This document shows positions 7,501-16,636 of a stretch of 64,000 nt of DNA, one piece after another. Position 1 is the stretch's first letter; every line of letters begins with the position of its first letter. Position numbers and translations under genes: made by a program. Under the pieces are notes generated by a model, which worked only from the letters and a program-made list of their open reading frames with translations, was not told where the DNA came from and made no database searches. The stretch covers positions 15,068 through 79,067 of the forward strand of contig CALFNR010000068.1 of NCBI GenBank assembly GCA_937903005.1, written 5' to 3'. The DNA is from Clostridium_AI sp002297865. GTDB lineage: Bacteria; Bacillota; Clostridia; Lachnospirales; Lachnospiraceae.

Positions 7501-9165
7501 CTATACATTAAATATGCTTCCACCTATAAATTCCCTTAGAATTGAATTATGTGGTACTTCTTCGCTGCTCACACAAATTACATAATCCATAAATTTTAGG
7601 AGTCGCTTTGCTTCTACATACTCAGGACAATCTCTTGGAATACCAAAAAGAATTGGTTCAACATATGGCTTTAAAACAGCTAGTTCATAAATCATTGCCG
7701 AATTAAACATAACATCTGCTTCTTCTTGGAATGGAAAAATATACTTTTCCTCACCGTCTCGTACAGACTTCCACATAGCGATTGTTTCCTTTGCTGACGT
7801 TCCCCTAGTACGTGCATCGCGAATCATTCGTCTTAAAAGTCTTTCATCTGTTGTGTGAATTCGATTATGCTCATCAATATTCAAAGATGTCAATGCGCTA
7901 ATATAAATTTTAAATTTACTCTCTCGTGGTAATGAATACGATAACTTATCATTTAATCCATGTATTCCTTCTATTACAAGAATATCATTTGGACCTAACT
8001 GTTTAAAGTTACCTTTGTATTCTCTTTTGCCTGTTTTAAAATTGAACGATGGCAGTTCTACCTTTTCCCCATTTAATAAAGCTGTCATGTCCTCATTAAA
8101 CTGTTCCACGTCAATTGCCTCTAAACATTCAAAATTAAAGTTTCCGTTTTCATCAACTGGCGTGTCTTCTCGATTAACAAAGTAATCATCAATTCCAATT
8201 GGATGTGGTTTTAATCCAAAAGTTCTAAGCTGTATACTAAGTCTGTGGGAAAATGTTGTCTTTCCTGAAGATGATGGTCCAGCAATCATAACAAACTTCT
8301 TATCTTTTGATTCAGCTATTCTAGCCGCGATCTCCGCAATTTTCTTTTCCTGCATTGATTCTTGAACTAGAATTAAATCACTCATCTGTCCTGCAGCTAT
8401 TACGTCATTTAAAGCCCCTATTGTATCAACATCCATACTTTTTCCCCATTCATTCGACTCTTTAATCGTCTGAAAGAATTTTGGACGGTCTGTAAATTCT
8501 GGCAAACTTTCTGGCTCATTTCGACGTGGAAGCAACATAATGAAGCCTTCATCATACAAAAATAAGCGAAAATTTTTCAAACATCCCGTACTGTATGGCA
8601 TGTAACCATAAAAATAATCTTCAAAGCCATCTAAATTATAAACATTTGCTTTAGATACTCTTCTGTAATGAAATAGTTTCTGTTTGTCGTACATTTTATA
8701 CTGTTCAAACAAACCAATGGCTTCATCTGTATCTATAGATTTTTTATCAAAAAGTAAATCTTTTTCTACATATTCTCTCATCTTGTTTTCTATATTAAGC
8801 AGTTTCTCTTCCGTCAGCTTAACAGTTCCATCAAAATCACAATACAAACCTGAACCGATTGTATATTCTACAGAAATTTTATTGATATTTTCACGACCAA
8901 TTTCCTGATATACGGCTTTTAACAAAACCAAAGTAAGCCCTCTTGTATATGTTTTATATCCAGCGTCCTCTCTTACCGTCACAAAACGAACACTGGCATC
9001 GTTATGTAGCGTTCTTCTAAGTTCTGTAAGCTTGTAATTAACAAATGCAAGCATAATTTCATCCTGACAGTCTTTCTGATAATCTCGGCTGATTTCCCAA
9101 AGAGAAATCCCTTCTGGATACTCTTTGGGAATACCATCTATTGTAACATTTATACTTTTTGACAT
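7501..9165 (-). CDS. Nucleoside (uridine) kinase with N-terminal TGS and ThrRS-like domains
   Basis: It has 554 residues. About residues 5-65 form a ubiquitin-like TGS domain (VTIDGIPKEYPEGISLWEIS). Residues 70-250 resemble the second additional domain of threonyl-tRNA synthetase. From about 290 there is a P-loop kinase of the phosphoribulokinase/uridine kinase type with GPSSSGKTTFSHRLSIQLR and downstream IGIDDYFVNRE and LVIEGIHGLND motifs. The kinase probably phosphorylates uridine/cytidine using NTP; the role of the TGS part is unknown. It starts 6 bases after the trmK stop with AGGAGTAGATTTAT before the ATG, so it is the last gene of the dgt-dnaG-rpoD-trmK-kinase run. Domain architecture is recognised; substrate is inferred. 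Confidence 0.85.
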   Translation of the reverse strand: MSKSINVTIDGIPKEYPEGISLWEISRDYQKDCQDEIMLAFVNYKLTELRRTLHNDASVRFVTVREDAGYKTYTRGLTLVLLKAVYQEIGRENINKISVEYTIGSGLYCDFDGTVKLTEEKLLNIENKMREYVEKDLLFDKKSIDTDEAIGLFEQYKMYDKQKLFHYRRVSKANVYNLDGFEDYFYGYMPYSTGCLKNFRLFLYDEGFIMLLPRRNEPESLPEFTDRPKFFQTIKESNEWGKSMDVDTIGALNDVIAAGQMSDLILVQESMQEKKIAEIAARIAESKDKKFVMIAGPSSSGKTTFSHRLSIQLRTFGLKPHPIGIDDYFVNREDTPVDENGNFNFECLEAIDVEQFNEDMTALLNGEKVELPSFNFKTGKREYKGNFKQLGPNDILVIEGIHGLNDKLSYSLPRESKFKIYISALTSLNIDEHNRIHTTDERLLRRMIRDARTRGTSAKETIAMWKSVRDGEEKYIFPFQEEADVMFNSAMIYELAVLKPYVEPILFGIPRDCPEYVEAKRLLKFMDYVICVSSEEVPHNSILREFIGGSIFNV

Positions 9166-9171
9166 ATAAAT

Positions 9172-9870
9172 CTACTCCTTATCTGAAAAATAATAAAGTC
9201 CCTTTTCAATCAGCTTCTGTTGTTCACTTAGTTCGCAAATTCGTTGTTCGTTCTTCTCTCTGTATTTCCGAAGATTATCTAAAATTCCCTTCATCTTCTT
9301 GGATTCCTTTTGCAAAAACTTATAAAGAATCTCATTCTTTTCTTCTAGCAGATACCTTCCAAATTCATATTCTACTTCTGTATACGGTTCTTCAGAACCT
9401 GGAACCGCCACTATAATATTATAATATTTTCCTTCATCAATTAACATTACTTCCTTGTTTATTTTCATGCCAATTGAATGAATATATTTTCTTAGTTCTG
9501 CTTTTTCAGTCTGTGGCTGTAGCACTAGGTGTTCAACAGATTCTAAAGCTTCTTTACCTTCTGCTAATATTTTCTGGATTAATGCGCCACCCATTCCCGA
9601 AATTACAACGGTATCAATCTCACCTTTTGTAACGGCACTTAGCCCATCTGAAAATCTAGTTTCGATTACATGTTCCAAACCACATGCTTTTATATTCTCT
9701 TTTGCCTTGCTTAAAGGACCCGTTCTAACATCCATTGCGATCACGTGTGCCGGTTTTTTATGTTCTGCCAAATAAATTGATGTATACGCATGATCACATC
9801 CTACATCGGCGATAGCTCCTCCTTCTGGTACTTCATTGGCTATAGCAAATAGTCTTTCTGAAAGCTGCAT
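9172..9870 (-). CDS. trmK: tRNA (adenine-22-N1)-methyltransferase
   Basis: SAM-dependent Rossmann methyltransferase that modifies A22 in the D-loop of some tRNAs. It has 232 residues, family length. The N-terminus is MQLSERLFAIANEVPEGG, then the SAM motif IADVGCDHAYTSIYLAE, the acidic motif VIAMDVRTGPLSKA and the catalytic-type segment VVISGMGGALIQKIL. The charged, coiled-coil-like C-terminus (EEKNEILYKFLQKESKKM) is typical of the family. It lies between rpoD and the nucleoside kinase with short gaps (13 and 6 bases), consistent with one operon; trmK next to rpoD is a usual arrangement in Firmicutes. Confidence 0.92.
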   Translation of the reverse strand: MQLSERLFAIANEVPEGGAIADVGCDHAYTSIYLAEHKKPAHVIAMDVRTGPLSKAKENIKACGLEHVIETRFSDGLSAVTKGEIDTVVISGMGGALIQKILAEGKEALESVEHLVLQPQTEKAELRKYIHSIGMKINKEVMLIDEGKYYNIIVAVPGSEEPYTEVEYEFGRYLLEEKNEILYKFLQKESKKMKGILDNLRKYREKNEQRICELSEQQKLIEKGLYYFSDKE

Positions 9871-9883
9871 AAATATCTCCTAA

Positions 9884-11011
9884 CTAGTCTAAATAATCTC
9901 TTAATTTTCTACTGCGGCTTGGGTGTCTTAATTTTCTTAATGCTTTTGCTTCAATCTGTCGTATACGTTCTCGTGTTACATTAAATTCTTTACCAACTTC
10001 CTCTAATGTACGAGCTCGTCCATCATCAAGCCCAAAGCGAAGCCTTAAAACTTTCTGCTCCCGTTCCGTAAGTGTTCCCAAAACATCTACAAGCTGCTCT
10101 TTCAACAAAGTGAAGGCGGCCGCTTCTGCTGGAACAGGAACATTGTCATCCTGTATAAAATCTCCAAGATGACTATCTTCCTCTTCTCCTATTGGAGTTT
10201 CTAAAGAGACAGGTTCCTGTGATATCTTTTGAATTTCACGAACCCTGTCAACAGATAAATTCATTTTCTCAGAAACCTCTTCTGGGGTAGGTTCTCTTCC
10301 TAACTCCTGCAATAACTGTCTCTTAACACGAATTAATTTATTAATTGTTTCTACCATATGCACTGGTATACGAATGGTTCTTGCTTGATCTGCAATGGCT
10401 CTTGTAATAGCCTGTCTGATCCACCATGTTGCATAGGTACTAAACTTATATCCTTTACGATAATCAAATTTTTCTACTGCTTTAATTAATCCCAAATTAC
10501 CTTCCTGGATTAAATCTAAAAACAGCATTCCACGGCCAACGTACCGTTTCGCAATACTTACTACAAGGCGAAGATTTGCTTCCGCTAAGCGTTTCTTAGC
10601 ATCTTCATCCCCCTGTTCCATTCTTTGCGCAAGATTTATTTCTTCATCTGCACTAAGAAGAGGGACTTTACCTATTTCTTTTAAATACATACGGACTGGA
10701 TCTTCAACACTGACCCCCTCTGGAACGGATAGATCAATATTTTCTAAGTCTTCTTCTTCAACGTCATCTAAATCTTCTAAATCCGGAATTATATCTTCAT
10801 CATCGCTATCTTCCGTCATTCTTAAAATGTCAATGCCATTATTTTCTAAATATGAATAGACTTTTTCGATCATTTCTGGACTTAATGTCATGTTTGAAAA
10901 GTGGTCATTTATCTCTTGGAACTCTAAAATATTTTTTTTGCTCTTCGCGATCTCTATCAGTTCTTTTAACTTCTCAGAAAACTTTGCCATATTATCGTCC
11001 ATATTATTCAT
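9884..11011 (-). CDS. rpoD: Primary sigma factor of RNA polymerase (sigma-70/SigA)
   Basis: Housekeeping sigma factor, 375 residues from the chosen start. An acidic N-terminal region is followed by region 1.2 (DPVRMYLKEIGKVPLLSADE), region 2 with the RFDYRKG-like and YATWWIRQAITRAIADQAR segments for -10 recognition, region 3 (EEVSEKMNLSVDRVREI) and region 4 with EVGKEFNVTRERIRQIEAKA for -35 binding. I prefer the ATG at 11011 (MNNMDDNMAK) because GCGGAGGAAG lies upstream; an in-frame ATG at 11056 lacks a ribosome binding site and almost touches dnaG. It sits between dnaG and trmK. Confidence 0.95.
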   Translation of the reverse strand: MNNMDDNMAKFSEKLKELIEIAKSKKNILEFQEINDHFSNMTLSPEMIEKVYSYLENNGIDILRMTEDSDDEDIIPDLEDLDDVEEEDLENIDLSVPEGVSVEDPVRMYLKEIGKVPLLSADEEINLAQRMEQGDEDAKKRLAEANLRLVVSIAKRYVGRGMLFLDLIQEGNLGLIKAVEKFDYRKGYKFSTYATWWIRQAITRAIADQARTIRIPVHMVETINKLIRVKRQLLQELGREPTPEEVSEKMNLSVDRVREIQKISQEPVSLETPIGEEEDSHLGDFIQDDNVPVPAEAAAFTLLKEQLVDVLGTLTEREQKVLRLRFGLDDGRARTLEEVGKEFNVTRERIRQIEAKALRKLRHPSRSRKLRDYLD

Positions 11012-11057
11012 CCTCTTTTCTTCCTCCGCGTAGGTCTTATTATCTATACTAACCATC

Positions 11058-12827
11058 CTATAAAGAAATATGCAATTTCTGTAAATTTGTCTGCTGCTTT
11101 ATGATCTCCTGCAACTGCTCTATGCTGGTTGCTCTGCTACTATCATAATCCAAGCTAAACTTCTTCACTTTATGGATTGTATCATTGAATGCTTTTTCCT
11201 TTTCTGCATGATTAATTTCTCCCACTAGACCTGTATTAAAAAGTGCTGCAATTTCTTTCTGTTCCTCTTTACTTGAGAACTGATTTAAAATGACAGCGGG
11301 TAATACTTTTCCATTTTCTCTAAACTGTTCGAATACTAACTCTGCTGCTTTATGATACATCTCCTCTTTAAAATCATCTGCTGTAATAATATCTTTTATT
11401 TTCTCGTAAATTTCTGGTTCTTCTATTAACCAAGTCAAAAGTATCTTCTGTGATTGCTTAATTCCATCCACTTCTTTATTTGGCTTAGAGCTCTCTCGAT
11501 CTGCTTTTACTACTGTATTATACCGATTTATATTAGAAAGGCTTGCCCCATAACGGTTTACCATAGTTCTTAAATCTTCATAAGTGATATGGTACTTACG
11601 TGCAATTGCTTCAATATAGTTATTTCTCTCAATTTCATCTTCAAATGTACAAAGTTTTTTAGCTGTTTCCTGGAAAAACTTTGTTTTCTGCTCTGGATCT
11701 TCAAAATCAAACTCTCGTTCCAATACATCAATCTCAAAAAGGAAACTATTCATGGCCTGTTCAATTCGCTTTTGGTATTCTTCTTTTCCTAATGCTTTAA
11801 TAAACTCATCAGGGTCTTTATATGGTCGCATATTAATTACCTTAGCAGTTAACCCCGCTTCCTTAAGAATTGGTATTGCTCGAAGTGCAGCTTTCGTTCC
11901 TGCCTGATCACTGTCATAGGTTAAATATACTTCTTCTGCATAACGTTTTATCAAACTTGCCTGTTGAGACGTAAATGCAGTTCCTAATGATGCCACAGCA
12001 TTATTAAAACCTGCTTGATGAAGAGCAATTACATCCATATACCCTTCACATAATAACAATTTTCTCGTACGAGACTGCCTTGCAATATTTAAGCCAAACA
12101 AGTTTCGACTCTTATCAAATATAGGTGTTTCTGGAGAGTTTAAATATTTTGGCATCCCATCTCCCATTACTCGTCCACCGAAAGCGATTACTTTATTGTG
12201 TACATCTAAAATTGGAAACATAACCCTGTTCCAGAATTTGTCATGAGTACCCCTCTTCTCGTCATAAGTGAATAATCCCGATTTATGAAGAATTTCATCA
12301 TCGTAGCCTTTACTTTTTAAATAACGGTATAAGTCATCACTATATACATTGGAATAGCCTAAACCAAAGTGTTTTATCGTCTCATCTGATAGTTCACGAT
12401 TTTTTAAATACTCGTAAGCTTTCTTCCCCTGTTCTGTTCTCATCTGATAGTAATAATAATTGGCTGCTGTCTTATAAACATCATAAAGCTTTGTCTTTAA
12501 GTCGGCTTCACGTTTCACTACGCTTGAGTATTCTTCCGCTGGCAAGTCAACACCTGCTCTTTCAGCTAAATATTTTACAGACTCTACAAAAGAAAAGTTC
12601 TCATACTCCATTATAAAAGTGAATACGTTTCCTCCTGCTCCACAACCGAAGCAATAATACATCTGTTTATTCCTGCTAACGGAAAAAGAAGGTGTCTTCT
12701 CATTATGAAATGGGCACAAACCAACATAGTTACTTCCACTTCTCTTTAGCTTTACATAGTTAGAAATAACATCAACAATATCGCTACGTTCTCTCACTTC
12801 TTCAATGGTTTCATCTGGATAAAACAT
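11058..12827 (-). CDS. dnaG: DNA primase
   Basis: Synthesises RNA primers at the replication fork together with DnaB. It has 589 residues. The N-terminal CHC2 zinc finger is CPFHNEKTPSFSV...YYCFGCGAGG (residues about 38-65). The catalytic core has the Toprim segment LLLCEGYMDVIALHQAGF near residue 260 and TYDSDQAGTKAALRA with the metal-binding DxD. The C-terminal third, the helicase-binding domain, is divergent as usual. The start is supported by AGAAGGAGGCACA. It precedes rpoD, forming the classical macromolecular-synthesis arrangement, with dgt upstream in place of rpsU. A full dispersed repeat copy lies in its 5' region. Confidence 0.96.
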   Translation of the reverse strand: MFYPDETIEEVRERSDIVDVISNYVKLKRSGSNYVGLCPFHNEKTPSFSVSRNKQMYYCFGCGAGGNVFTFIMEYENFSFVESVKYLAERAGVDLPAEEYSSVVKREADLKTKLYDVYKTAANYYYYQMRTEQGKKAYEYLKNRELSDETIKHFGLGYSNVYSDDLYRYLKSKGYDDEILHKSGLFTYDEKRGTHDKFWNRVMFPILDVHNKVIAFGGRVMGDGMPKYLNSPETPIFDKSRNLFGLNIARQSRTRKLLLCEGYMDVIALHQAGFNNAVASLGTAFTSQQASLIKRYAEEVYLTYDSDQAGTKAALRAIPILKEAGLTAKVINMRPYKDPDEFIKALGKEEYQKRIEQAMNSFLFEIDVLEREFDFEDPEQKTKFFQETAKKLCTFEDEIERNNYIEAIARKYHITYEDLRTMVNRYGASLSNINRYNTVVKADRESSKPNKEVDGIKQSQKILLTWLIEEPEIYEKIKDIITADDFKEEMYHKAAELVFEQFRENGKVLPAVILNQFSSKEEQKEIAALFNTGLVGEINHAEKEKAFNDTIHKVKKFSLDYDSSRATSIEQLQEIIKQQTNLQKLHISL

Positions 12828-12860
12828 TGTGCCTCCTTCTTCTTACGCTGCTAATATTAA

Positions 12861-13067
12861 GAACAAAGTGCCTTCGACACTCTCAGCTTCTCTGCCCCTC
12901 AATCTTGAGGCAGAAGGCACTTTGCTGCGCCGAACGGATTAAGTGTCGCTGTTCTTTAGCAACTAACTTCCTTACCCGCTCGTGTGCATCCTGTGCCCTG
13001 TTTTTTAGGGCACTTTTTTTATTAACTAGGGAAGGGCTCGCAGAGAACTTTCCTAGTTAATAAAAAA
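12861..13067. repeat. Dispersed intergenic repeat, copy 2 (full length)
   Basis: About 207 bases filling most of the 313-base gap between dgt and dnaG. On the plus strand it has an outer stem AAAGTGCCTTC...GAAGGCACTTT (12865-12925), an inner CTGCC/GGCAG pairing, a terminator-like hairpin GTGCCCTGTTTTTTAGGGCAC plus T7 (near 12992-13020), and a right-end 14-bp stem ATTAACTAGGGAAG/CTTTCCTAGTTAAT. The last stem differs in sequence from copy 3 but still pairs, which argues for selected or recently mobile structure. A minus-strand frame of about 35 codons is open here but broken in copy 3, so I treat it as non-coding. Confidence 0.85.
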
Positions 13068-13140
13068 GTCTCCCTTAATTTATATCATTCGACACTCGCG
13101 TCTATTTTCCTTTTTTAATTCAAAAGAAAATAATATTTTT

Positions 13141-14169
13141 TTAATAAATATTCCATACATCAGGAATCATAATTTCCTTATATTTACTAATAGAATAACG
13201 ATCCGTCATCCCAGCCACATAATCGCATACAACTCGTTCCTTTGAGCAGAGTCCTTCTGCAATGGAAACCTGATATTCATCTGGCATACATTCTGGATGT
13301 TTACAGTAATATTCGTATAACTGCTCTACTAAATGTTCTGCCTTCTTTTCCTGCCCCTTTGCCTTTGGATTGGTATATACATTTTTAAACATAAATGCAC
13401 GAAGCTCAACGATTGCCGTGCTAATTCCTTTTGACATAGCAATTTCATTCTTTCCTTCACTGTTATGAACCACATCATGTATTAACACATCCAGTCGTTT
13501 TCTGGTTGAATTGCCGAGAATTTCAATAAGTTCTTTTGGAATTTCTTCTTCGGTTATTATTTTTCCTCTTATTGCATCGTCAATGTCGCTGTTTACATAA
13601 GCTATTTTATCTGAGATTCTTACAATTTTCCCTTCTAATGTTGATGGCTTTCCTTTTGTTTGATGGTTTACTATACCATCCCTTACTTCCTTAGTCAAAT
13701 TTAATCCCTGGCCATTTTTTTCTATGACCTCTACCACTCTTAAACTCTGTTTTGCATGTTCAAATCCATCTGGACAAATTCCATTTAAAGCACGCTCCCC
13801 TGCGTGTCCAAAAGGAGTGTGGCCTAAATCGTGGCCAAGTGCGATTGCCTCAGCCAGATCCTCATTTAACCGGAGCGCCCTGGCAATTGTTCTAGCAGTT
13901 TGCGCGACTTCAAGTGTGTGAGTAAGTCTGGTTCTGTAGTGATCTCCTTCTGGTGCTAAGAAAACCTGTGTCTTATGCTTTAATCTTCGAAATGACTTGC
14001 AGTGTAGAATACGATCCCTATCCCGCTGATAGCTTGGTCGGATATCACATGGCTCTTCATAAACATCACGTCCCCTTGTCTTATCACTAAACGACGCATA
14101 AGGACTGAGATGCTCATGTTCCCATTGTTCCTGACGTTGTCTTAGATTTAAAATCAGCTCTTTCCCCAT
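13141..14169 (-). CDS. dgt: Deoxyguanosinetriphosphate triphosphohydrolase-like protein
   Basis: HD-domain dNTP triphosphohydrolase that releases tripolyphosphate from dNTPs, probably tuning dNTP pools. The metal ligands are visible: TRLTHTLEVAQTAR, then EAIALGHDLGHTPFGHAGE (the HD pair), and downstream RISDKIAYVNSDIDD with the final Asp. It has 342 residues from the ATG at 14169; an in-frame GTG at 14181 gives four more residues and is also possible, as AAAGGTGGAGAG serves as ribosome binding site or overlaps it. It precedes dnaG and rpoD, the common Clostridia order. No terminator separates it from feoB upstream. Confidence 0.9.
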   Translation of the reverse strand: MGKELILNLRQRQEQWEHEHLSPYASFSDKTRGRDVYEEPCDIRPSYQRDRDRILHCKSFRRLKHKTQVFLAPEGDHYRTRLTHTLEVAQTARTIARALRLNEDLAEAIALGHDLGHTPFGHAGERALNGICPDGFEHAKQSLRVVEVIEKNGQGLNLTKEVRDGIVNHQTKGKPSTLEGKIVRISDKIAYVNSDIDDAIRGKIITEEEIPKELIEILGNSTRKRLDVLIHDVVHNSEGKNEIAMSKGISTAIVELRAFMFKNVYTNPKAKGQEKKAEHLVEQLYEYYCKHPECMPDEYQVSIAEGLCSKERVVCDYVAGMTDRYSISKYKEIMIPDVWNIY

Positions 14170-14228
14170 AAATCTCTCCACCTTTCTCCAATTTTTCTTC
14201 TAAATGAGTATATCAGTTTCCACCTTCC

Positions 14229-16280
14229 CTAGATTCTTGATGCTATCTGGAAAAATAGTGTTGTCACTGTCCACGCAACAACTAATTGGAAAACAACAAC
14301 AAATGTAGTCCATTTCGCAGATTTTAACTCTCGCTTTATTGTTGCAAGACTAGCGATACATGGTGTGTATAATAAGCAGAACAGCATCATTGCATATGCA
14401 TTAATCTGCGTAAAACCTTGCGTCGCCAAAGCTGCCTGTAATGCGCGGGTTCCTTCTGCTGAATTAATATTTGTAATATGGAACAGTACGCAAAAGCTGG
14501 AAACTACTACTTCTTTGGCACTTATACCGGATATTAAAGACAATGCAACTTGCCATAAACCAAGTCCTGCTGGCCTCAAAATCGGAACAAGCCATACTCC
14601 AATAGAAGCACCGAAACTATTAGAAATATCTGTGGTAAGTCCATTTTGATTAAAATTCAGGATAAACCATACAATGATTGATGCAATAAAGATAGTCGTT
14701 CCCGCCTTTGTCAAATAATCTTTTACTTTATCCCATACATAAATACAGATACTTCTGCCATTAGGTGTTTTGTATTCAGGTAATTCGATTAACAGCGGAT
14801 TGATGGCTTTATGCTTGCCAACCATTTTAAGTATAAGTGCTATAAGAATAGCAATGACTAATCCAATTACATACATCGAATATGCTGCTAACATAGCATT
14901 TTTTCCAAAAAACATCTGTGAAAACAGAACATAGATTGGAAGTCTTGCGCTACATGACATAAATGGTGTTACTAAAATTGTTCGAAAACGGTCTCTTTTA
15001 TCTTCTAACGCTCTAGATGCCATAATTGCAGGAACCGTACAGCCAAATCCTAAAAGCATTGGAATAAATGCTCTGCCTGATAGGCCAAGTTTCCCCATAA
15101 TTCCATCCATTACGTAAGCTACTCTTGACATATATCCACTGTCTTCTAGCAATGCAAGTGCTAGGAACAGAATAAAGATATTAGGCAGGAATGTTAAAAT
15201 CCCTCCAACGCCTGCAATAATTCCATCCACTACAAGAGATATTACAACGTCACTTGCATGTAGCATCGTAAGCCCTCTTGTTGCTCCACAAGAGATCATA
15301 TCAATAGCCCATTCAAATCCACCTTTTAAGTAATCACCTACCGCAAATGTTATAAAGAATACCACTGCCATAACTGCTAAAAAAATTGGGACTCCTAAGT
15401 AACGATTTGTCAGAATTTTATCAACTTTATCCGTAGATGCCGCTTTCTTCGCCTTGTTTACTAGAACTTCTTCTATAATTTCTTCTATAAAATCATATTT
15501 TTGATTGGTTATGTCTGTTTCATAGCTTCTATCTATGATCCCCTGGGTATCAATCGGATAGCGTTTCATTATTTCTGCATCCTGTTCTAATAACTTAATT
15601 GCGACCCAACGTTTATTCTTAATTTCCTTGAATTTCTTCCCAAGTCTGATTGTAAGCTCGTCTATCTTTGACTCAATTTCATCATCGTAAACAATTGCAT
15701 ATTCTTCATGTCTTGTATCAGTGCGATAGGAACCACTTTGGTTCATACCTCTATGATGATGTTCCAAGGTACACTGTTTTGTTTTCGATTTATGATGTGC
15801 AACTGTGTGCATTAAAATATCTAAACCAGTTCTTTTTCTTGCAGAAACTGGAATGACTGGAATTCCTAACATTTCTGGAAGCCTATGAAGATCAATTTCC
15901 ATTCCTCTTTCTTCTACAATATCCATCATATTTAATGCTAAAATTACAGGTTTGCCCATCTCGATTAATTGCAATGTTAAATAAAGATTTCTCTCTAATG
16001 CGGAAGCATCTGCAACATCAACGATAACATCTACTTCATTCCCCATTATGTATTCACGAGATAATCTTTCTTCCATTGTATAGGATGTCAAACTATAGAT
16101 ACCTGGTAAATCTACAAGCTTAAACTTATGGTCGTGATACTTCATTGCTCCTTCTTTTTTTTCAACTGTAACTCCCGGCCAGTTTGCAACTTTTAGCTTA
16201 GCCCCTGTGTATGCATTAAATAGAGTTGTTTTCCCACAATTGGGATTCCCGATAAATCCAACATTTAGCTCTTCACTCAT
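14229..16280 (-). CDS. feoB: Ferrous iron transporter B
   Basis: Inner-membrane Fe(II) uptake protein, 683 residues. The N-terminal G domain shows GNPNCGKTTLFNAYTG (G1), VDLPGIYSLTSYTMEERL (G3, switch regions) and ALNMMD (G4). A cytosolic helical GDI-like region is followed by two Gate domains with membrane segments; LLGFGCTVPAIMASRAL and FMSCSARLPIYVLF carry the conserved cysteines. There is a His-rich stretch near residue 175 (LEHHHRG). The ATG follows AAGGAGGCAGAATA, and its first base overlaps the feoA stop, indicating translational coupling. A possible Fur site lies upstream of feoA. Confidence 0.96.
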   Translation of the reverse strand: MSEELNVGFIGNPNCGKTTLFNAYTGAKLKVANWPGVTVEKKEGAMKYHDHKFKLVDLPGIYSLTSYTMEERLSREYIMGNEVDVIVDVADASALERNLYLTLQLIEMGKPVILALNMMDIVEERGMEIDLHRLPEMLGIPVIPVSARKRTGLDILMHTVAHHKSKTKQCTLEHHHRGMNQSGSYRTDTRHEEYAIVYDDEIESKIDELTIRLGKKFKEIKNKRWVAIKLLEQDAEIMKRYPIDTQGIIDRSYETDITNQKYDFIEEIIEEVLVNKAKKAASTDKVDKILTNRYLGVPIFLAVMAVVFFITFAVGDYLKGGFEWAIDMISCGATRGLTMLHASDVVISLVVDGIIAGVGGILTFLPNIFILFLALALLEDSGYMSRVAYVMDGIMGKLGLSGRAFIPMLLGFGCTVPAIMASRALEDKRDRFRTILVTPFMSCSARLPIYVLFSQMFFGKNAMLAAYSMYVIGLVIAILIALILKMVGKHKAINPLLIELPEYKTPNGRSICIYVWDKVKDYLTKAGTTIFIASIIVWFILNFNQNGLTTDISNSFGASIGVWLVPILRPAGLGLWQVALSLISGISAKEVVVSSFCVLFHITNINSAEGTRALQAALATQGFTQINAYAMMLFCLLYTPCIASLATIKRELKSAKWTTFVVVFQLVVAWTVTTLFFQIASRI

Positions 16281-16522
16281 TATTCTGCCTCCTTCACCTC
16301 TAAGCCTGTAGCAATTTCTTTCCCTACAGCTAATCTAGAACCACGTACAGAGAAAATTACACTCCCGCTTTTCTTATTATTTAATACAGTTATCTTAGTT
16401 CCCTTTGTTAGCCCTAATGCTTGCAGACGTCTATTGGTTTCAAGCCTTAGTGATATATTTTCGACAATATAAGTGGCTCCTACTTTACCATTCACTAAAT
16501 GCACTGTTTCTCCTTCTTTCAT
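16280..16522 (-). CDS. feoA: Ferrous iron transport protein A
   Basis: Small SH3-like cytosolic accessory protein of the Feo system, thought to modulate FeoB. It has 80 residues from the ATG at 16522, with the family pattern VENISLRLETNRRLQALGLTKGTKI and a closing RGSRLAVGKEIATGLEV. The ATG at 16522 has no ribosome binding site, whereas GAAGGAGAAACA precedes an in-frame GTG at 16504, so the true protein may start at residue 7 (VHLVNGKVGATY). It overlaps feoB by one base. Confidence 0.9.
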   Translation of the reverse strand: MKEGETVHLVNGKVGATYIVENISLRLETNRRLQALGLTKGTKITVLNNKKSGSVIFSVRGSRLAVGKEIATGLEVKEAE

Positions 16523-16531
16523 AATCTTATT

Positions 16532-16558
16532 TAATAATGATTATTTTTCTCATTATAA
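16532..16558 (-). promoter_or_regulatory. Possible Fur-type operator upstream of feoAB
   Basis: TAATAATGATTATTTTTCTC followed by ATTATA resembles a degenerate Fur box (GATAATGATWATCATTATC-like, imperfect dyad) placed directly before feoA. Supported only by position and resemblance; iron control of feo is established for relatives. Confidence 0.35.
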
Positions 16559-16605
16559 GCTACCATCATTATATTATATTACTATTTGAATGAAAAGAGC
16601 CTTAC

Positions 16606-16636
16606 AAAAAAACTATGGTGTGTACCATAGTTTTTA
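16606..16636 (-). terminator. Terminator after aroD
   Basis: ACTATGGTACACACCATAGT on the minus strand is a near-perfect hairpin followed by T7. It begins inside the aroD stop codon region, so aroD and feoAB are separate transcripts. Confidence 0.85.

Noticed and set aside
10852..11052. Upstream extension of rpoD to the ATG at 11056
   Set aside because: No ribosome binding site before it, whereas GGAGGAAG precedes the ATG at 11011, and family proteins do not need the added residues.
12870..13000. Open minus-strand frame of about 35 codons inside repeat copy 2 (contains DAHERVRKLVAKEQR)
   Set aside because: The equivalent frame in copy 3 is broken by a stop a few codons later (RKIVAKV then stop), so the repeat is more likely non-coding.
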